Assembly: GCF_012848855.1 (NCBI RefSeq)
Contig: NZ_CP051630.1
Location: 2,025,501-2,089,500, forward strand
Source of the DNA: Pyruvatibacter mobilis
GTDB taxonomy: Bacteria; Pseudomonadota; Alphaproteobacteria; CGMCC-115125
Reading direction: 5' to 3'
DNA length: 64,000 nucleotides
The notes below the pieces were generated by a model. The model was not told the DNA's origin. It ran no database searches and saw only the letters and a list, made by a program, of their open reading frames with translations. Both the position numbers and the translations under genes were made by a program. Below are positions 47,437-57,641 of the stretch, piece by piece; the first letter of the stretch is position 1, and each line of letters begins with the position of its first letter.

Positions 47437-48048
47437 TCAGGCCGCAGCTGACGGGCGCGCGGCGACGCGGTCGTACCAGGCCTTGAGATTGGCCAGGTCA
47501 TCGGCGATGGGCTGGCCCACAGTGGTGCCGAACTCGAGGAAGCAGTAGAGCAGGATATCGGCCAGGGTGAAGCGGTCCCCGGCAAGCCAGGTGCGGCCTT
47601 CCAGGGCGCGGTCAAACCACTGCATGCCGTTGGCGGCCATGGCCTTGAGGCCGTCGGCGGCTTCCGGGCGGGTCAGCATGCGCGGCTCAAACAGGGCAAG
47701 ACCCTCGGAGAAACGGAAGCCGTTGGCCAGGGGCTCACACACATATAGGTCGGCGCGGCGCGTCCACATGCGGGTTTCGGCGCGGGCCTCCGGCGTGGTG
47801 CCGATAAGGTCGGACTGGCCGTTCAGCTCATCCAGATATTCGCAGATGACGGTGATCTCGGCGACATAGGTGCCGTCGTCGAGTTCCAGGCAGGGCAGCT
47901 GGCCGCGCGGGTTGCGCTTCACATATTCCTCGCGCCGGTTCTCGCCGCCCATCAGGTCGACCTCCACCGTATCAAGGGTGATGCCGCGCTCGGCCATGAA
48001 CATGCGAACCATTTTGGGGTTCGGGCCGATGGAATTGTAGAGCTTCAT
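47437..48048 (-). CDS. Glutathione S-transferase family protein
   Basis: 203 residues from the ATG at 48048. The thioredoxin-like N-terminal half reads MKLYNSIGPNPKMVRMFMAE, then NPRGQLPCLELDDGTYVAEI (the cis-Pro and glutathione gamma-glutamyl site) and ICEYLDEL; the all-helical half contains WFDRALEGRTWLAGDRFTLA with the N-capping box. Ser in the SIGPNP turn is the likely catalytic residue. Detoxification or redox role, substrate unknown. No co-transcribed partner. Confidence 0.9.
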   Translation of the reverse strand: MKLYNSIGPNPKMVRMFMAERGITLDTVEVDLMGGENRREEYVKRNPRGQLPCLELDDGTYVAEITVICEYLDELNGQSDLIGTTPEARAETRMWTRRADLYVCEPLANGFRFSEGLALFEPRMLTRPEAADGLKAMAANGMQWFDRALEGRTWLAGDRFTLADILLYCFLEFGTTVGQPIADDLANLKAWYDRVAARPSAAA

Positions 48049-48290
48049 GGGTGACGTCTCCCTGGAGTGCCCCGCTGCCGCCCGATAGACGGGCCCCACG
48101 GGGCAAGGTTTTGTTGGTGCTTCCGGCATAGCCTGTGGCCGGGCCGCAGGTCCAGAGAGGCACGCGATTTCACGCGAAATTCACGCAACCGGCGCCCGGT
48201 CTTCCCGGCGGGGCGGGTCCGGAGGCTTGTGTTCACAGCCGCCGCTTGCCATGTAATTCATGGCGATCGGCATCAACGGGTCAGCGAAAC

Positions 48291-48695
48291 ATGCGCATCA
48301 TCACCCATACCTTCATGATCACACTGGGGTGGCTCCTGCTCATCCCGGGCCTGGTGATCGTGATCCTGCCGCCGCCCTTCGCCTTCGGCGTTTTCCTGGT
48401 GGTGCCCGGCGTCGCCATTCTCGTTGCCCATTCAAAGTTCATGCGCCGCCTGGTGCAGGGCGTCCGGGCGCGGCACACGGTCGTGGACCGCGCCCTCGGC
48501 GCGTTCGAAAGCCGCGTCCCCGGCTGGCTGAGCCGCAGCCTCAAACGCACCAACCCGGCCGCCCGTTTCCGTGCCCTGCGCCAGAAGCACCACCGCAGGG
48601 TGGCTGCTGCGGCCGCTGCCGACGCGGCTGCCTTGCGCGCTGCTCCCGCCGCCCCCGCGCCCTCCCCTCTCAAGACGGATACCGCCCATGGCTGA
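48291..48695 (+). CDS. PGPGW-type small transmembrane protein
   Basis: 134 residues from the ATG at 48291. Two closely spaced membrane helices (about 8-28 and 30-52: ITLGWLLLIPGLVIVILPPP and GVFLVVPGVAILVAHS) match the PGPGW family layout, in which a Pro-Gly-rich turn joins two helices. The C-terminal half is basic and Ala-rich, probably disordered (KHHRRVAAAAAADAAALRAA). Its end overlaps the hydrolase gene by eight bases. Function unknown. Confidence 0.65.
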   Translation: MRIITHTFMITLGWLLLIPGLVIVILPPPFAFGVFLVVPGVAILVAHSKFMRRLVQGVRARHTVVDRALGAFESRVPGWLSRSLKRTNPAARFRALRQKHHRRVAAAAAADAAALRAAPAAPAPSPLKTDTAHG

Positions 48696-49590
48696 CCTGC
48701 CCCTCACCCGCGATTTCGAGCCCGACTACGGCCACATGGTCGAGGTGTCGCCGCTGGTGCGCCGCGTGGTGGCGCAGAACCCCAGCGCCTTCACCTTCAA
48801 GGGCACCGGCACCTATGTGATCGGCCGCGGCAAGGTGGCGGTGATCGATCCGGGGCCGCTGGATGACGCCCATGTGCAGGCGATCCTCGATGGTCTTCCG
48901 GGCGAGACCATCACCCACATTCTCATCACCCACACCCACAACGACCATTCCCCCGCCGCAGCCCCGCTCAAGGAAAAGACCGGCGCGCCCACCTATGGCT
49001 TCGGCCCGCACGGCTCCGGCCAGCCCGCGCCTGAGGGTGCCAAGATGGACGAAGGCGGCGACATGGCGTTTGTGCCTGATCACGTGATCGCCGACGGCGA
49101 TGTCATCGGGGGCGATGGCTGGACCGTCGAGTGTGTCTTCACGCCGGGCCATACCTCCAACCACATGTGCTTCGGCCTGCGCGAGGAAAAGGCGCTTTTT
49201 ACCGGCGACCATGTGATGGGCTGGTCCACCGCCGTCATCGCCCCGCCCGATGGCGACATGCGCGCCTATATGGCCTCGCTCCGCAAGCTGCTGGAGCGCG
49301 ACGACGCGGTCTATTATCCCACCCATGGCGCACCCGTGGACAAGCCGCAGTCGCTGGTGCGCGGCTACATCACCCACCGCAAGGCGCGCGAAGCGCAGAT
49401 CCTCAAGCGCCTTGAGGAAGGCGACCGCACCATCACCGCCATGGTGCCGGTGATGTATGCTGAAACCGACAAACGCCTCTACCCCGCCGCCGCCCGCTCC
49501 GTCTTCGCCCATATGAAACAGATGGCCGAAGAAGGCCGTGTGCTGACGAATGGCACACCGGAAATCAGCGGCGAATACTGGCTGCCGTGA
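48688..49590 (+). CDS. Metallo-beta-lactamase fold hydrolase (LACTB2/glyoxalase II-like)
   Basis: 300 residues from the ATG at 48688. Metal motif HTHNDHSP is preceded by VIDPGPLDDAHV; further ligands lie in FTPGHTSNHMCF, FTGDHVMGWSTAVIAPPDGD and YYPTHGAPV. The C-terminal winged-helix segment (LKRLEEGDRTITAMVPVMYA) is typical of the LACTB2-like branch, some of which act on RNA or thioesters. Cytosolic, no signal peptide. Overlaps the small membrane protein gene upstream. Confidence 0.9.
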   Translation: MADLPLTRDFEPDYGHMVEVSPLVRRVVAQNPSAFTFKGTGTYVIGRGKVAVIDPGPLDDAHVQAILDGLPGETITHILITHTHNDHSPAAAPLKEKTGAPTYGFGPHGSGQPAPEGAKMDEGGDMAFVPDHVIADGDVIGGDGWTVECVFTPGHTSNHMCFGLREEKALFTGDHVMGWSTAVIAPPDGDMRAYMASLRKLLERDDAVYYPTHGAPVDKPQSLVRGYITHRKAREAQILKRLEEGDRTITAMVPVMYAETDKRLYPAAARSVFAHMKQMAEEGRVLTNGTPEISGEYWLP

Positions 49591-50254
49591 TTACGCATAC
49601 CAAACCCTCCGCACACGGCATTGCCGTTGCGGGCATAGGGGAGAGCAGGACGCGCCCGGCGCTCACGCGGCGCCGGTAGGAGCAATAAACAAATTTGGGT
49701 CGCAAGCCTCAGGCGCGTCCCGCGCGGATGGCTGCCAGCGGTGACCGGACCGGGGCGGGGCAGGCATTACCCTGCGTGTCCAACCCCGCGAACCCTGCTT
49801 CCACCCTCCACACTTTGGAACGGGCCTGGACGCGGTGGGGCCAGCTTTTTCAGGGCGTGACCGGGTTCGGGACACCACCACCCATCTAATGCGCACCCGT
49901 TACTTGCGCATCGCGGCTGAGCGCGCGCACCCCACGTTCCCAAGGGGCCGCCTCTCGCCCGGCCTTCCGGGCATCCGCCCTCCCACCCAGGTCCGGTCGG
50001 CCCGGCTGCCCGTGCGGCAGGAGGTCATGGGATGAGTATGCGGCAAGAGGCAGGGGGCGGGGAAAACTTGCCCTCATACCCTCTTAAACCCCCGCATCCC
50101 TCCGGCTTGACCGGAGGGTCTCTCTCCCCCTGCCTGAGCCTCTATGAGATCCTCCGGTCAAGCCGGAGGATAAGCGGAGGGGGCGGGCCGTGGAGCGGAA
50201 GGTGGACCGGACAGGGGAGCTGGCATGGAGCTGGCGAGGAAAAAGACTCCCGTC
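49591..50254. other. 664-base region without a recognisable gene
   Basis: No open frame here has a protein I recognise, and no tRNA or tmRNA arms fold. The only structure is the inverted repeat at 50099-50169. The sequence is Pro/Arg/Gly-coding in all frames, as expected for GC-rich non-coding DNA. Confidence 0.6.
50099..50169. repeat. Paired 19-bp inverted repeats (REP-like)
   Basis: CCTCCGGCTTGACCGGAGG (50099-50117) and CCTCCGGTCAAGCCGGAGG (50151-50169) are exact reverse complements, and each is itself a hairpin (7-bp arms, 5-base loop). The 33-base spacer is C/T-rich. The pair resembles REP/BIME-type extragenic elements. Confidence 0.75.
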
Positions 50255-51007
50255 CTACAGCCGCCCCTTCAGCCCGTCGAAGAAGCCCTCAATGCGGGCG
50301 GCGTTCTTGCCGAGGTCGGAGATGCCGACACGGCTGACGGAGCGCATGTCCACCAGGGTCCTGTCCGGACCGTCATCGGCGATGCGGATGACCACGTCGT
50401 CCTTGAAGCCGAACAGCAGCGTCGTGTCGGTCGCCTCGATGCGGCCGGCTTCGCCGTTCTCCGGTTCGGCGGCATCGACGATGTCCCAGCCCTGGGCGGT
50501 CGCTTCCTCAAGGGCTGCGGCGAACACCGTCGCGATGTCGTCTTCCACGATCAGGGTCTGCAGTTGCGGATAGGCCGCGCGCTGCTGCTCCGCGAGGTCC
50601 GCGGGCTCCGTGCGGGTCAGCGGGTTGCTGTCCTCGCCGCGCAGGGCGACGACGGAGACGAAGTCCGGCGGGGTTTCGAGATCGGTCGAGATATCGTGGA
50701 TCGGCGGCACGGACCCGCCGCCCAGCGCGTTGGACACCGGCACGGCGAGGATCACGATGCCGGCCACAGCGGCAATGGCGGAGGGCGCAAGGCCCGGCTT
50801 GCCCATCACCCCGCGGATGATGCCGATGATGCCGAGCAGCGTGCCCGCGCCCACCACCAGCATGCCGCCGGCAACGCCGATCAGGCCTGACCGGAAATGC
50901 AGCACGCCGAAACGGGTGAGAAGAAGCGCGATCACGGCGACAATAATGCCGGCAATGACAAAGCGCAGAGACAGGCCCGCGATACGCGAGCGCGATGCAT
51001 CACTCAT
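50255..51007 (-). CDS. DUF1499 family membrane protein
   Basis: 250 residues from the ATG at 51007 (an upstream start adds four). Three membrane helices at the N terminus (about 12-32, 41-66, 77-95) are followed by a soluble DUF1499 domain (PPIHDISTDLETPPDFVSVV, DIVDAAEPENGEAGRIEATD, LLFGFKDDVVIRIADDGPDR and SRVGISDLGKNAARIEGFFD). The domain is widespread and uncharacterised. Downstream of nothing in the same direction but the AMP-ligase gene 130 bases away. Confidence 0.85.
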   Translation of the reverse strand: MSDASRSRIAGLSLRFVIAGIIVAVIALLLTRFGVLHFRSGLIGVAGGMLVVGAGTLLGIIGIIRGVMGKPGLAPSAIAAVAGIVILAVPVSNALGGGSVPPIHDISTDLETPPDFVSVVALRGEDSNPLTRTEPADLAEQQRAAYPQLQTLIVEDDIATVFAAALEEATAQGWDIVDAAEPENGEAGRIEATDTTLLFGFKDDVVIRIADDGPDRTLVDMRSVSRVGISDLGKNAARIEGFFDGLKGRL

Positions 51008-51139
51008 TGACCCAACCAACGGGGCCTTGCGCCCCGCTCCCCTTCGCGCCCGGCCCGTTCGGGCTCGCCACCGGCGCCTTCAGTTCAACAAAACGCCCCG
51101 GCCAGCGTGACCCGGCCGGGGCGATGAGACGGATGCGGA

Positions 51140-52792
51140 CTATTCAGCCGCGCCCTTTTCGAGATTGGCCGTCGGCAGCTCATAGCCTTCGAACTGCTTG
51201 CGCAGCGCCAGCTTCTGGATCTTGCCGGTGGCGGTGTGCGGAATCTCGTCCACGAACACCACGTCATCCGGCATCCACCACTTGGCGATCTTGCCGTCCA
51301 TGTAGCCCAGGATCTCGTCCTTGGAAGGAGACTTGCCCTCCGCCGCCACACAGATGAGCAGCGGGCGCTCGTCCCATTTGGGATGCACCACGCCGATGAC
51401 GGCGGCTTCCGCCACGTCCGGGTGGCCCACGGCGAGGTTCTCGAGCTCGATCGACGAAATCCATTCGCCGCCGGACTTGATCACGTCCTTGGCGCGGTCG
51501 GTGATGGTCATGTAGCCGTCGGCGTCGATGGTGGCGACGTCGCCGGTGTCGAACCAGCCGTCCTCGTCGAGGATCTGACCGCCCTCGCCCTTCAGATATT
51601 CACCGGCAATGGCAGGCCCGCGCACCATCAGGTGACCGAAGGCCACGCCGTCGCGGTCCAGCTCCTTGCCGTCGTCATCGGTGATCTTCATTTCCACCGT
51701 GTAGACCGGGCGGCCCTGCTTGATCTTGACGTCGATCTGCTTGTCGAAATCCATCTCTTCCATGCCGGCCTTGAGCGAGCCGAGCGTGCCCAGCGGCGAC
51801 AGCTCGGTCATGCCCCAGGCGTGGAACACCTGCACGTCATAGTCACGCTCGAAGGCTTCGACCATCATGCGCGGCGCAGCGGACCCGCCGATGACGACGC
51901 GGTTGAGATAGGGCAGCTGCTTGCCGGTCTCCTGCAGGTGCTGCAGCAGCATCAGCCACACGGTGGGCACGGCGGCTGTGACGCTGACTTTCTCCGTGTC
52001 CAGAAGTTCATAGATCGACGCACCATCCATGTTGGCGCCCGGCATCACCAGCTTGGCGCCGGTGGCGGGGGCCGCGAAGGCAATGCCCCACGCATTGGCG
52101 TGGAACATGGGCACCACCGGCAGCACGTTGTCGATGGAGCGCATGCCGAGGGCGTCGGCGTTGTTGACCGCCAGCGAGTGGATGACGTTGGAGCGGTGCG
52201 AGTAGAGCACGCCCTTGGGGTTGCCCGTGGTGCCGGAGGTGTAGCACAGGCCGCAGGCGTCGTTCTCGTCCACCTTCACCCAGGCGAAGTCCTCGGAGAA
52301 GCCGTTGATCAGCGTCTCGTAGCAATGGGCGTTCTTCAGCTTGGTTTCCGGCATCGACGCCTCGTCGCACATGACGATCACGTGCTTGAGGTGCGACAGC
52401 TGGTCGGCAATGCCTTCGATGATCGGCACGAAGGTGAGGTCAACGAAGATGACCTTGTCCTCGGCGTGATTGGCGATATAGACGAGCTGCTCGGCGAACA
52501 GGCGCGGGTTGAGCGTGTGGCACACAGCGCCGAGGCCCATGATGCCGTACCAGGCTTCCAGGTGACGGTCCGTGTTCCACGCCATGGTGGCCACCACGTC
52601 GCCCTTGCCGATGCCCAGATGCTTCAGCGCATTGGCCACCTTGCGGGCGCGCTTGTGCACATCCATGTAGGTGGTGCGGCGGATCGGACCTTCGATCGAA
52701 CGGGTCACGATTTCGCGGTCGCCGTGATACTGCGCGGCGTGATCAATGATGGTGTGGACCAGCAGCGGCCAGTCCTGCATCAACCCTTTCAT
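51140..52792 (-). CDS. Acyl-CoA synthetase (AMP-binding, medium/long-chain type)
   Basis: 550 residues from the ATG at 52792; the open frame upstream is not coding by content. P-loop [16 protein letters not shown], adenylate motif [20 protein letters not shown], and the hinge [20 protein letters not shown] with catalytic Lys near the end in [15 protein letters not shown]. The [13 protein letters not shown] segment marks the medium/long-chain fatty-acid ligase branch. It activates a carboxylic acid to acyl-CoA, feeding beta-oxidation enzymes such as the crotonases in this window. Confidence 0.92.
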   Translation of the reverse strand: MKGLMQDWPLLVHTIIDHAAQYHGDREIVTRSIEGPIRRTTYMDVHKRARKVANALKHLGIGKGDVVATMAWNTDRHLEAWYGIMGLGAVCHTLNPRLFAEQLVYIANHAEDKVIFVDLTFVPIIEGIADQLSHLKHVIVMCDEASMPETKLKNAHCYETLINGFSEDFAWVKVDENDACGLCYTSGTTGNPKGVLYSHRSNVIHSLAVNNADALGMRSIDNVLPVVPMFHANAWGIAFAAPATGAKLVMPGANMDGASIYELLDTEKVSVTAAVPTVWLMLLQHLQETGKQLPYLNRVVIGGSAAPRMMVEAFERDYDVQVFHAWGMTELSPLGTLGSLKAGMEEMDFDKQIDVKIKQGRPVYTVEMKITDDDGKELDRDGVAFGHLMVRGPAIAGEYLKGEGGQILDEDGWFDTGDVATIDADGYMTITDRAKDVIKSGGEWISSIELENLAVGHPDVAEAAVIGVVHPKWDERPLLICVAAEGKSPSKDEILGYMDGKIAKWWMPDDVVFVDEIPHTATGKIQKLALRKQFEGYELPTANLEKGAAE

Positions 52793-53019
52793 GGGCTCTC
52801 TCCCTGATGACGTGGCGTCGCGTGGCGGGTGAGCCCGCGGCCTTCTTGATTGCATGGGTCTTCAGCCTGCCGCATTGCGCGGACCCGGCATTGGCCCGTA
52901 CCTTAAGCGACGTGAGCGAGGTGCTCAACGCAGCAATCGCGCCTTACGCCCTGAAAAACCCCGGATACCCGGCGGAAAACGCAAAAAAGACCCCAGGAAA
53001 CAAAAGGAATACCCGCCCG

Positions 53020-54480
53020 ATGAGCGATCTGAGCTTCGCCCCGGCCCATGTTCTGGCCGCCATGATCCGACGCCGCGAGATTTCCGCGGTGGAATTGCTG
53101 GATCACTTCACGGCGCGGCACGCTGCCCATAACGGCAAGGTCAACGCCATCGTGGCCACGGATTTCGAGCGCGCGCTGGCGCAGGCGGAGGAAGCGGACC
53201 ACGCCCTGTCGCGCGGCGAATTATGGGGCCCCTATCACGGCGTTCCGATGACCATCAAGGACGCGCTGGAAACCGAAGGTCTCACCACCACCGGCGGCTC
53301 GCCGATGTTCAAGGATCACGTGCCGGAGCGCGACGCGGATGCGGTGGCGCGCATCAAGGCGGCCGGTGCGATTGTCTTTGGCAAGACCAATGTGCCGCTC
53401 TTTTCCGGCGATCTTCAGAGCTACAACGAGGTCTACGGCACCACCAACAATCCCTGGGACCTGACGCGGGGGCCGGGCGGGTCGTCCGGCGGGGCGGCCG
53501 CGGCGTTGGCGGCGGGGTTGACGCCGCTAGAGATCGGCTCGGACATTGGCGGGTCGATCCGTACTCCCTCACATCTGTGCGGCGTGTTCGGCCACAAGCC
53601 GAGCTATGACCTTGTGTCCAAGCGCGGGCATCTGCCCGGCCTGCCGGGGTCGCTGTTCCAGCCGGACCTGTCCGTGGTCGGGCCGCTGGCGCGCTCGGCG
53701 CGCGATCTGGAGATCACCCTGTCGATGATCATGGGGCCGGATGACTTCAACGCGGTGGGCTATGCCCCCGCCCTGCCGGAGCCGCGGGCGCGCGACCCAC
53801 GGGAACTCACCATCGCCACCTGGTTCGATGACCCGTTCTGCCCGGTGGAAAGCGAGAATGTCGCGATCATGGAACAGGCGGCGGACGCGCTCGAAAAGGC
53901 CGGCGCCACCGTCCACCGCGACGCGCGGCCGGACTTCGATTTCGCCGAGGCGTTCGAGATCTATTCGACGCTGCTGCATGGCGGCACCACGCGCGGCTTC
54001 CCGGCGCCTGTCGTCGCGCGCATGAAGGAGGCCGCGGCAACGCTGGATCCGTCGGACACAAGCCATGAGGCCATGCAGGCGCGCGGCGCGGCGCTGACCC
54101 ATCACCGCTGGCTCGAACTGAAGGAAGAGCAGGCGCAGATGCGCGCCAAGTGGGCGCAGTTCTTCGACACCTATGATGCGGTGCTGATGGCGGTCATTCC
54201 CGTGGCGGCCTTCCCGCATGACCAGCAGTCCAACTTCCACAAGCGCGCGCTGACGGTGAACGGCGAGGCGCGGCCCTATCTCGATCTCGTGAGCTGGGCG
54301 GGCCTGCCGCTCGTCTCCTACCTGCCGAGCACGGCCGTGCCGGTGAGCCGCACCAAGGCGGGCCTGCCGGTGGGCGTGCAGGTGGTCGGCCCCTATCTCG
54401 AGGACTTCACCACCATCGCCATCGCCTCGATGCTGGAGCGCGAGCTCGGCGGTTTCGTGGCCCCGCCGGATTTCGCCTGA
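53020..54480 (+). CDS. Amidase (amidase-signature family)
   Basis: 486 residues from the ATG at 53020 with AAAGGA upstream. The catalytic triad is visible: Lys in GVPMTIKDALETEG, cis-Ser and Ser in GPGGSSGGAAAALA and SDIGGSIRTPSHLCG. The C-terminal part carries the usual GLPVGVQVVGPYLEDFTTIA. It hydrolyses an amide; the substrate could be a small amide or aryl acylamide. The GatA role is unlikely because no GatB or GatC is near. The open frame continues upstream by 71 codons without support. Confidence 0.9.
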   Translation: MSDLSFAPAHVLAAMIRRREISAVELLDHFTARHAAHNGKVNAIVATDFERALAQAEEADHALSRGELWGPYHGVPMTIKDALETEGLTTTGGSPMFKDHVPERDADAVARIKAAGAIVFGKTNVPLFSGDLQSYNEVYGTTNNPWDLTRGPGGSSGGAAAALAAGLTPLEIGSDIGGSIRTPSHLCGVFGHKPSYDLVSKRGHLPGLPGSLFQPDLSVVGPLARSARDLEITLSMIMGPDDFNAVGYAPALPEPRARDPRELTIATWFDDPFCPVESENVAIMEQAADALEKAGATVHRDARPDFDFAEAFEIYSTLLHGGTTRGFPAPVVARMKEAAATLDPSDTSHEAMQARGAALTHHRWLELKEEQAQMRAKWAQFFDTYDAVLMAVIPVAAFPHDQQSNFHKRALTVNGEARPYLDLVSWAGLPLVSYLPSTAVPVSRTKAGLPVGVQVVGPYLEDFTTIAIASMLERELGGFVAPPDFA

Positions 54481-54482
54481 TC

Positions 54483-55295
54483 TCAGGATTGCGCCGGGAA
54501 GCCCGCGCGCAGAAGATCAAACGTCTCATCGAAATTGTCCCGCGTGCGGTCATCGGGCACGATGCAATGCATGTCGCCGGCATCAATCGCCGCCATGGCG
54601 CGGGCGGCGACATGCTCAACCGTCATGCCTTCGTCCCGCCAATGCGCCCCGGCTTCCTCGGGCTGATGCCGGGGCCCGCCGAACTTGTCCGGCCGGGCGC
54701 GGGCGGCGTCCCAGATGCGGGTGTTGACGAGGCCCGGATAGATGGTGGTGACACCGATCCCGTGCGGCGCAAGCTCTGCCCGGATGCCTTCCGCCAGCCC
54801 CGCCATCGCCTTCTTGCTGGCGCCATAGGCGGCGAGCCCTGCGTCCAGTTGCGCGAAACAGGCCGAGGACGCGGTAAAAGCCACATGGCGGTCGCCGTCC
54901 GTCTCCATCATGGCCGGCACAAAGGCGCGGGCGGTGTTGATGGGGCCGAGCACATTGACGTTCAGCAGCCAGTCCACGGCGCGGCGCGATGCCCCGATAT
55001 AGCCGCCGCCAATCCCCACGCCTGCATTGATGATCAGCAGGGCAACCGGGCCGAGGTCCTTCACCACTTGCTCCTGGGCCGCGGCAAGGCTCGCCGGGTC
55101 CGTGACATCCGCATGAACAGCGATCGATTTGACGCCTCTGTCCGCCACCGCCTGGGATGTCTCCGCTGCCTTGTCGTCCAGCACATCCAGAACCGCGACA
55201 TGGACACCCGCATCCGCCAGCGCCAGCGCATAGGCGGCGCCTATGCCGTCCGCCCCGCCGGTGATCACGGCTGTCTTTCCTGCAAATCGTGACAT
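54483..55295 (-). CDS. Short-chain dehydrogenase/reductase (classical SDR)
   Basis: 270 residues. Nucleotide site TGGADGIGAAYALALADAG, NAG motif LLIINAGVGIGGG, catalytic Ser in AFTASSACFAQ and Tyr-x3-Lys in YGASKKAMAGLAEG. The Asp at the end of beta 2 (VAVLDVLDD) suggests NAD(H). Substrate unknown. It is convergent with the amidase gene (gap two bases) and faces the aminotransferase gene across 168 bases. Confidence 0.9.
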   Translation of the reverse strand: MSRFAGKTAVITGGADGIGAAYALALADAGVHVAVLDVLDDKAAETSQAVADRGVKSIAVHADVTDPASLAAAQEQVVKDLGPVALLIINAGVGIGGGYIGASRRAVDWLLNVNVLGPINTARAFVPAMMETDGDRHVAFTASSACFAQLDAGLAAYGASKKAMAGLAEGIRAELAPHGIGVTTIYPGLVNTRIWDAARARPDKFGGPRHQPEEAGAHWRDEGMTVEHVAARAMAAIDAGDMHCIVPDDRTRDNFDETFDLLRAGFPAQS

Positions 55296-55463
55296 TGACC
55301 TCTCCCCTGGTCCGGCGGAAACATTGACCGCCGGTCACATATTGGTCGGCGGTGCGCCGGGCGCAAGGCTTTGACTTTGCGTGTCGGCACATTGCTAACT
55401 GTCGGCGCCAAGTCTCGGCGCGCTGTCCTGATGCCAGGCTGCGGAGTAACAGGAGGATGCCCC

Positions 55464-56849
55464 ATGGATCTCACCAATGCGCAGATGCGCGACATCGAAA
55501 CGCTGATCCACCCCTACACCAATCTCGATGCCTTCCGGCAGACGGGGCCGGTTGTGATGGAGCGCGGCGAGGGCATCCATGTGTGGGACACCAACGGCAA
55601 GCAATATATCGAGGGGCTGGCCGGGCTGTGGTGCACGTCGCTCGGCTACAACGAAAAAGAGCTGATCGAAGCAGCCACCCAGCAGCTGGCCACCCTGCCC
55701 TACACGCACACTTTTGCCGGCAAGAGCCATGAGCGCGCCATCGAGCTGGCCGAAGCGGTGAAGGAAATCTCGCCGCATCCGACCTCGAAAGTGCTGTTCT
55801 GTGGCTCGGGCTCGGAGGCCAACGACCAGCAGATCAAGCTCATCTGGTACTACAACAATGCCCGCGGCAAGACGGAGAAGAAGAAGATCATCTCCCGCAA
55901 GCGCGCCTATCACGGCGTCACGGTCGCCACCGCCAGCCTCACGGGGCTTGTGCCCAACCAGCGCGATTTCGACCTGCCGATCGACCGCATCCACCACGTC
56001 AACTGCCCGTTTGCCTATCGCGAGGCGGAACCGGGGGAGACGGATGATCAGTTTACGGACCGTCTGGCGAAGGAGCTGGACCAGTTCATCGAGCATGAAG
56101 GCCCGGACACGGTGGCGGCGTTCTTCGCCGAGCCCATTCAGGGTGCGGGCGGCGTGCTCATTCCGGCGGACGGCTACTTCCCCAAGATCAAGAAGGTGCT
56201 CGATAAGCACGACGTTTATTTCGTGGCGGATGAAGTGATCTGCGGCTTCGGGCGCACGGGCAACATGTTCGGGTCGCAGACCTTCGACATGCAGCCGGAT
56301 TCGATTTCCGTCGCCAAGGCGCTGTCATCGGCCTATCTGCCCATCGGCGCGATCACCATCGGCGACCAGATGTATGAGGCGATGCTGGAGGAAAGCCGGA
56401 AGATCGGCACCTTCGGCCATGGCTATACCTATACGGCGCACCCGGTCTGCGCGGCGGTCGCCATCAAGACGCTCGAAATCTACAAGAAGCGCGACATCGT
56501 CGGCCATGTGCGCAAGCTCGCGCCGGTTTTCGAGGGCCGCTTTGCAAAGCTCGCCGACCACCCGCTGGTGGGCAATGCGCGGGCCAAGGGGCTCATCGGC
56601 GCGGTGGAGCTTGTCGCCGACAAGGCCACCAAGCGGTCGTTTGATCCGGCGCAGAAGGTCGGCATCACCTGCCAGATGAATGCGGAAGCAGAGGGTCTCC
56701 TGTCACGCGCGCTGGGCGGCGACATCGTGGCCCTGTGCCCGCCGCTGATCATCCAGGAAGACGAGGTCAACGAGATGTTCGACCGGCTGGAGCGGGCGCT
56801 GGATGCCACCGAGCACTGGGTCACCAAGGAGGGCCTGCGCACCGCCTGA
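55464..56849 (+). CDS. Class III (omega) aminotransferase
   Basis: 461 residues from the ATG at 55464. PLP motifs: LFCGSGSEANDQQIKLIWYY, KKIISRKRAYHGVTVATASL, FFAEPIQGAGGVLIPADGYF, VADEVICGFGRTGNMFGSQT and the Schiff-base Lys in ISVAKALSSAYLPIGAI. The layout is that of beta-alanine/putrescine-pyruvate type transaminases (SpuC/OATA group). It transfers an amino group between an omega-amino compound and a keto acid. Two SDR genes flank it, which may act on the resulting aldehyde or keto product. Confidence 0.9.
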   Translation: MDLTNAQMRDIETLIHPYTNLDAFRQTGPVVMERGEGIHVWDTNGKQYIEGLAGLWCTSLGYNEKELIEAATQQLATLPYTHTFAGKSHERAIELAEAVKEISPHPTSKVLFCGSGSEANDQQIKLIWYYNNARGKTEKKKIISRKRAYHGVTVATASLTGLVPNQRDFDLPIDRIHHVNCPFAYREAEPGETDDQFTDRLAKELDQFIEHEGPDTVAAFFAEPIQGAGGVLIPADGYFPKIKKVLDKHDVYFVADEVICGFGRTGNMFGSQTFDMQPDSISVAKALSSAYLPIGAITIGDQMYEAMLEESRKIGTFGHGYTYTAHPVCAAVAIKTLEIYKKRDIVGHVRKLAPVFEGRFAKLADHPLVGNARAKGLIGAVELVADKATKRSFDPAQKVGITCQMNAEAEGLLSRALGGDIVALCPPLIIQEDEVNEMFDRLERALDATEHWVTKEGLRTA

Positions 56850-56875
56850 GGGTGTTCCCGTCAGACGTCCTCCTG

Positions 56876-57631
56876 TCAGACGTGCTGGCCACCATTGATG
56901 TGGATTTCCGCACCGGTGACATAGCTCGACTGCGGTGAGCACAGATAGAAGATCGTCTCCGCCACTTCGGCAGGCTGGCCGAGGCGGCGCATGGGGATTT
57001 CCTCGACGATCTTCTCGGTGCCCGGCGACAGGATCGAGGTATCGATCTCGCCCGGCGCGATGGCGTTGACGCGGATGCCGCGGGGGCCGAAATCGGACGC
57101 CATCTCACGGGTCAGCGCGGCCAACGCCGCCTTGGAGGTGGCATAGGCGGCCCCGGCAAACGGGTGCACGCGGCTGCCGGCAATCGACGTCACATTCACC
57201 ACCGCCCCTTGCGCCTTTTCAAGCTCGTCCACCAGCCCGCGCGCCAGGAAGACCGGGGCGAAGAGGTTGACGTGGAAGACGTGCAGCCAGTCGGCCAGCT
57301 CGGTGTTCATCGTCCCCAGTCGGCCGCCATCGGGCCCCTTGGGGCTGATGCCCGCATTGTTCACCAGCGCATCCAGGCAGCTGTCCTGATCGCGCAGGCG
57401 GTTGCGGATTTCCGCCACCGCGCGCTCGGTATCGTCCGGGTCCGACAGATCGACCTGGATGTGATCCTCCGGTCCCGCTTCCCACGGGCAGTTTTCCGGG
57501 AAGGCGTGGCGCGAACAGGTGATGACCCGCCAGCCTGCCTGCGAAAACCGCATGACGGTGGCGTGGCCGATGCCGCGGCTGGCGCCGGTAAGGATGAGGG
57601 TGCGTTTGCGCGTGTCCGGGGGCGTGTTCAT
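56876..57631 (-). CDS. Short-chain dehydrogenase/reductase (classical SDR)
   Basis: 251 residues from the ATG at 57631; a TTG three codons earlier is in frame. TGASRGIGHATVMRFSQAG, NNAGISPKG, catalytic Ser in NVTSIAGSRVHPF and YATSKAALAALTRE, with the C-terminal YVTGAEIHINGGQHV. Arg in the glycine motif and the following SRHAFPEN region favour NADP(H). Substrate unknown. Ten bases separate it from the cation transporter gene upstream on the same strand. Confidence 0.9.
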   Translation of the reverse strand: MNTPPDTRKRTLILTGASRGIGHATVMRFSQAGWRVITCSRHAFPENCPWEAGPEDHIQVDLSDPDDTERAVAEIRNRLRDQDSCLDALVNNAGISPKGPDGGRLGTMNTELADWLHVFHVNLFAPVFLARGLVDELEKAQGAVVNVTSIAGSRVHPFAGAAYATSKAALAALTREMASDFGPRGIRVNAIAPGEIDTSILSPGTEKIVEEIPMRRLGQPAEVAETIFYLCSPQSSYVTGAEIHINGGQHV

Positions 57632-57641
57632 GGACCGCAAT

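Noticed and set aside
49591-50254. Search for a tRNA, tmRNA or small gene
   Set aside because: No cloverleaf arms, no ribosome site with a plausible frame; only the inverted repeat is supported.
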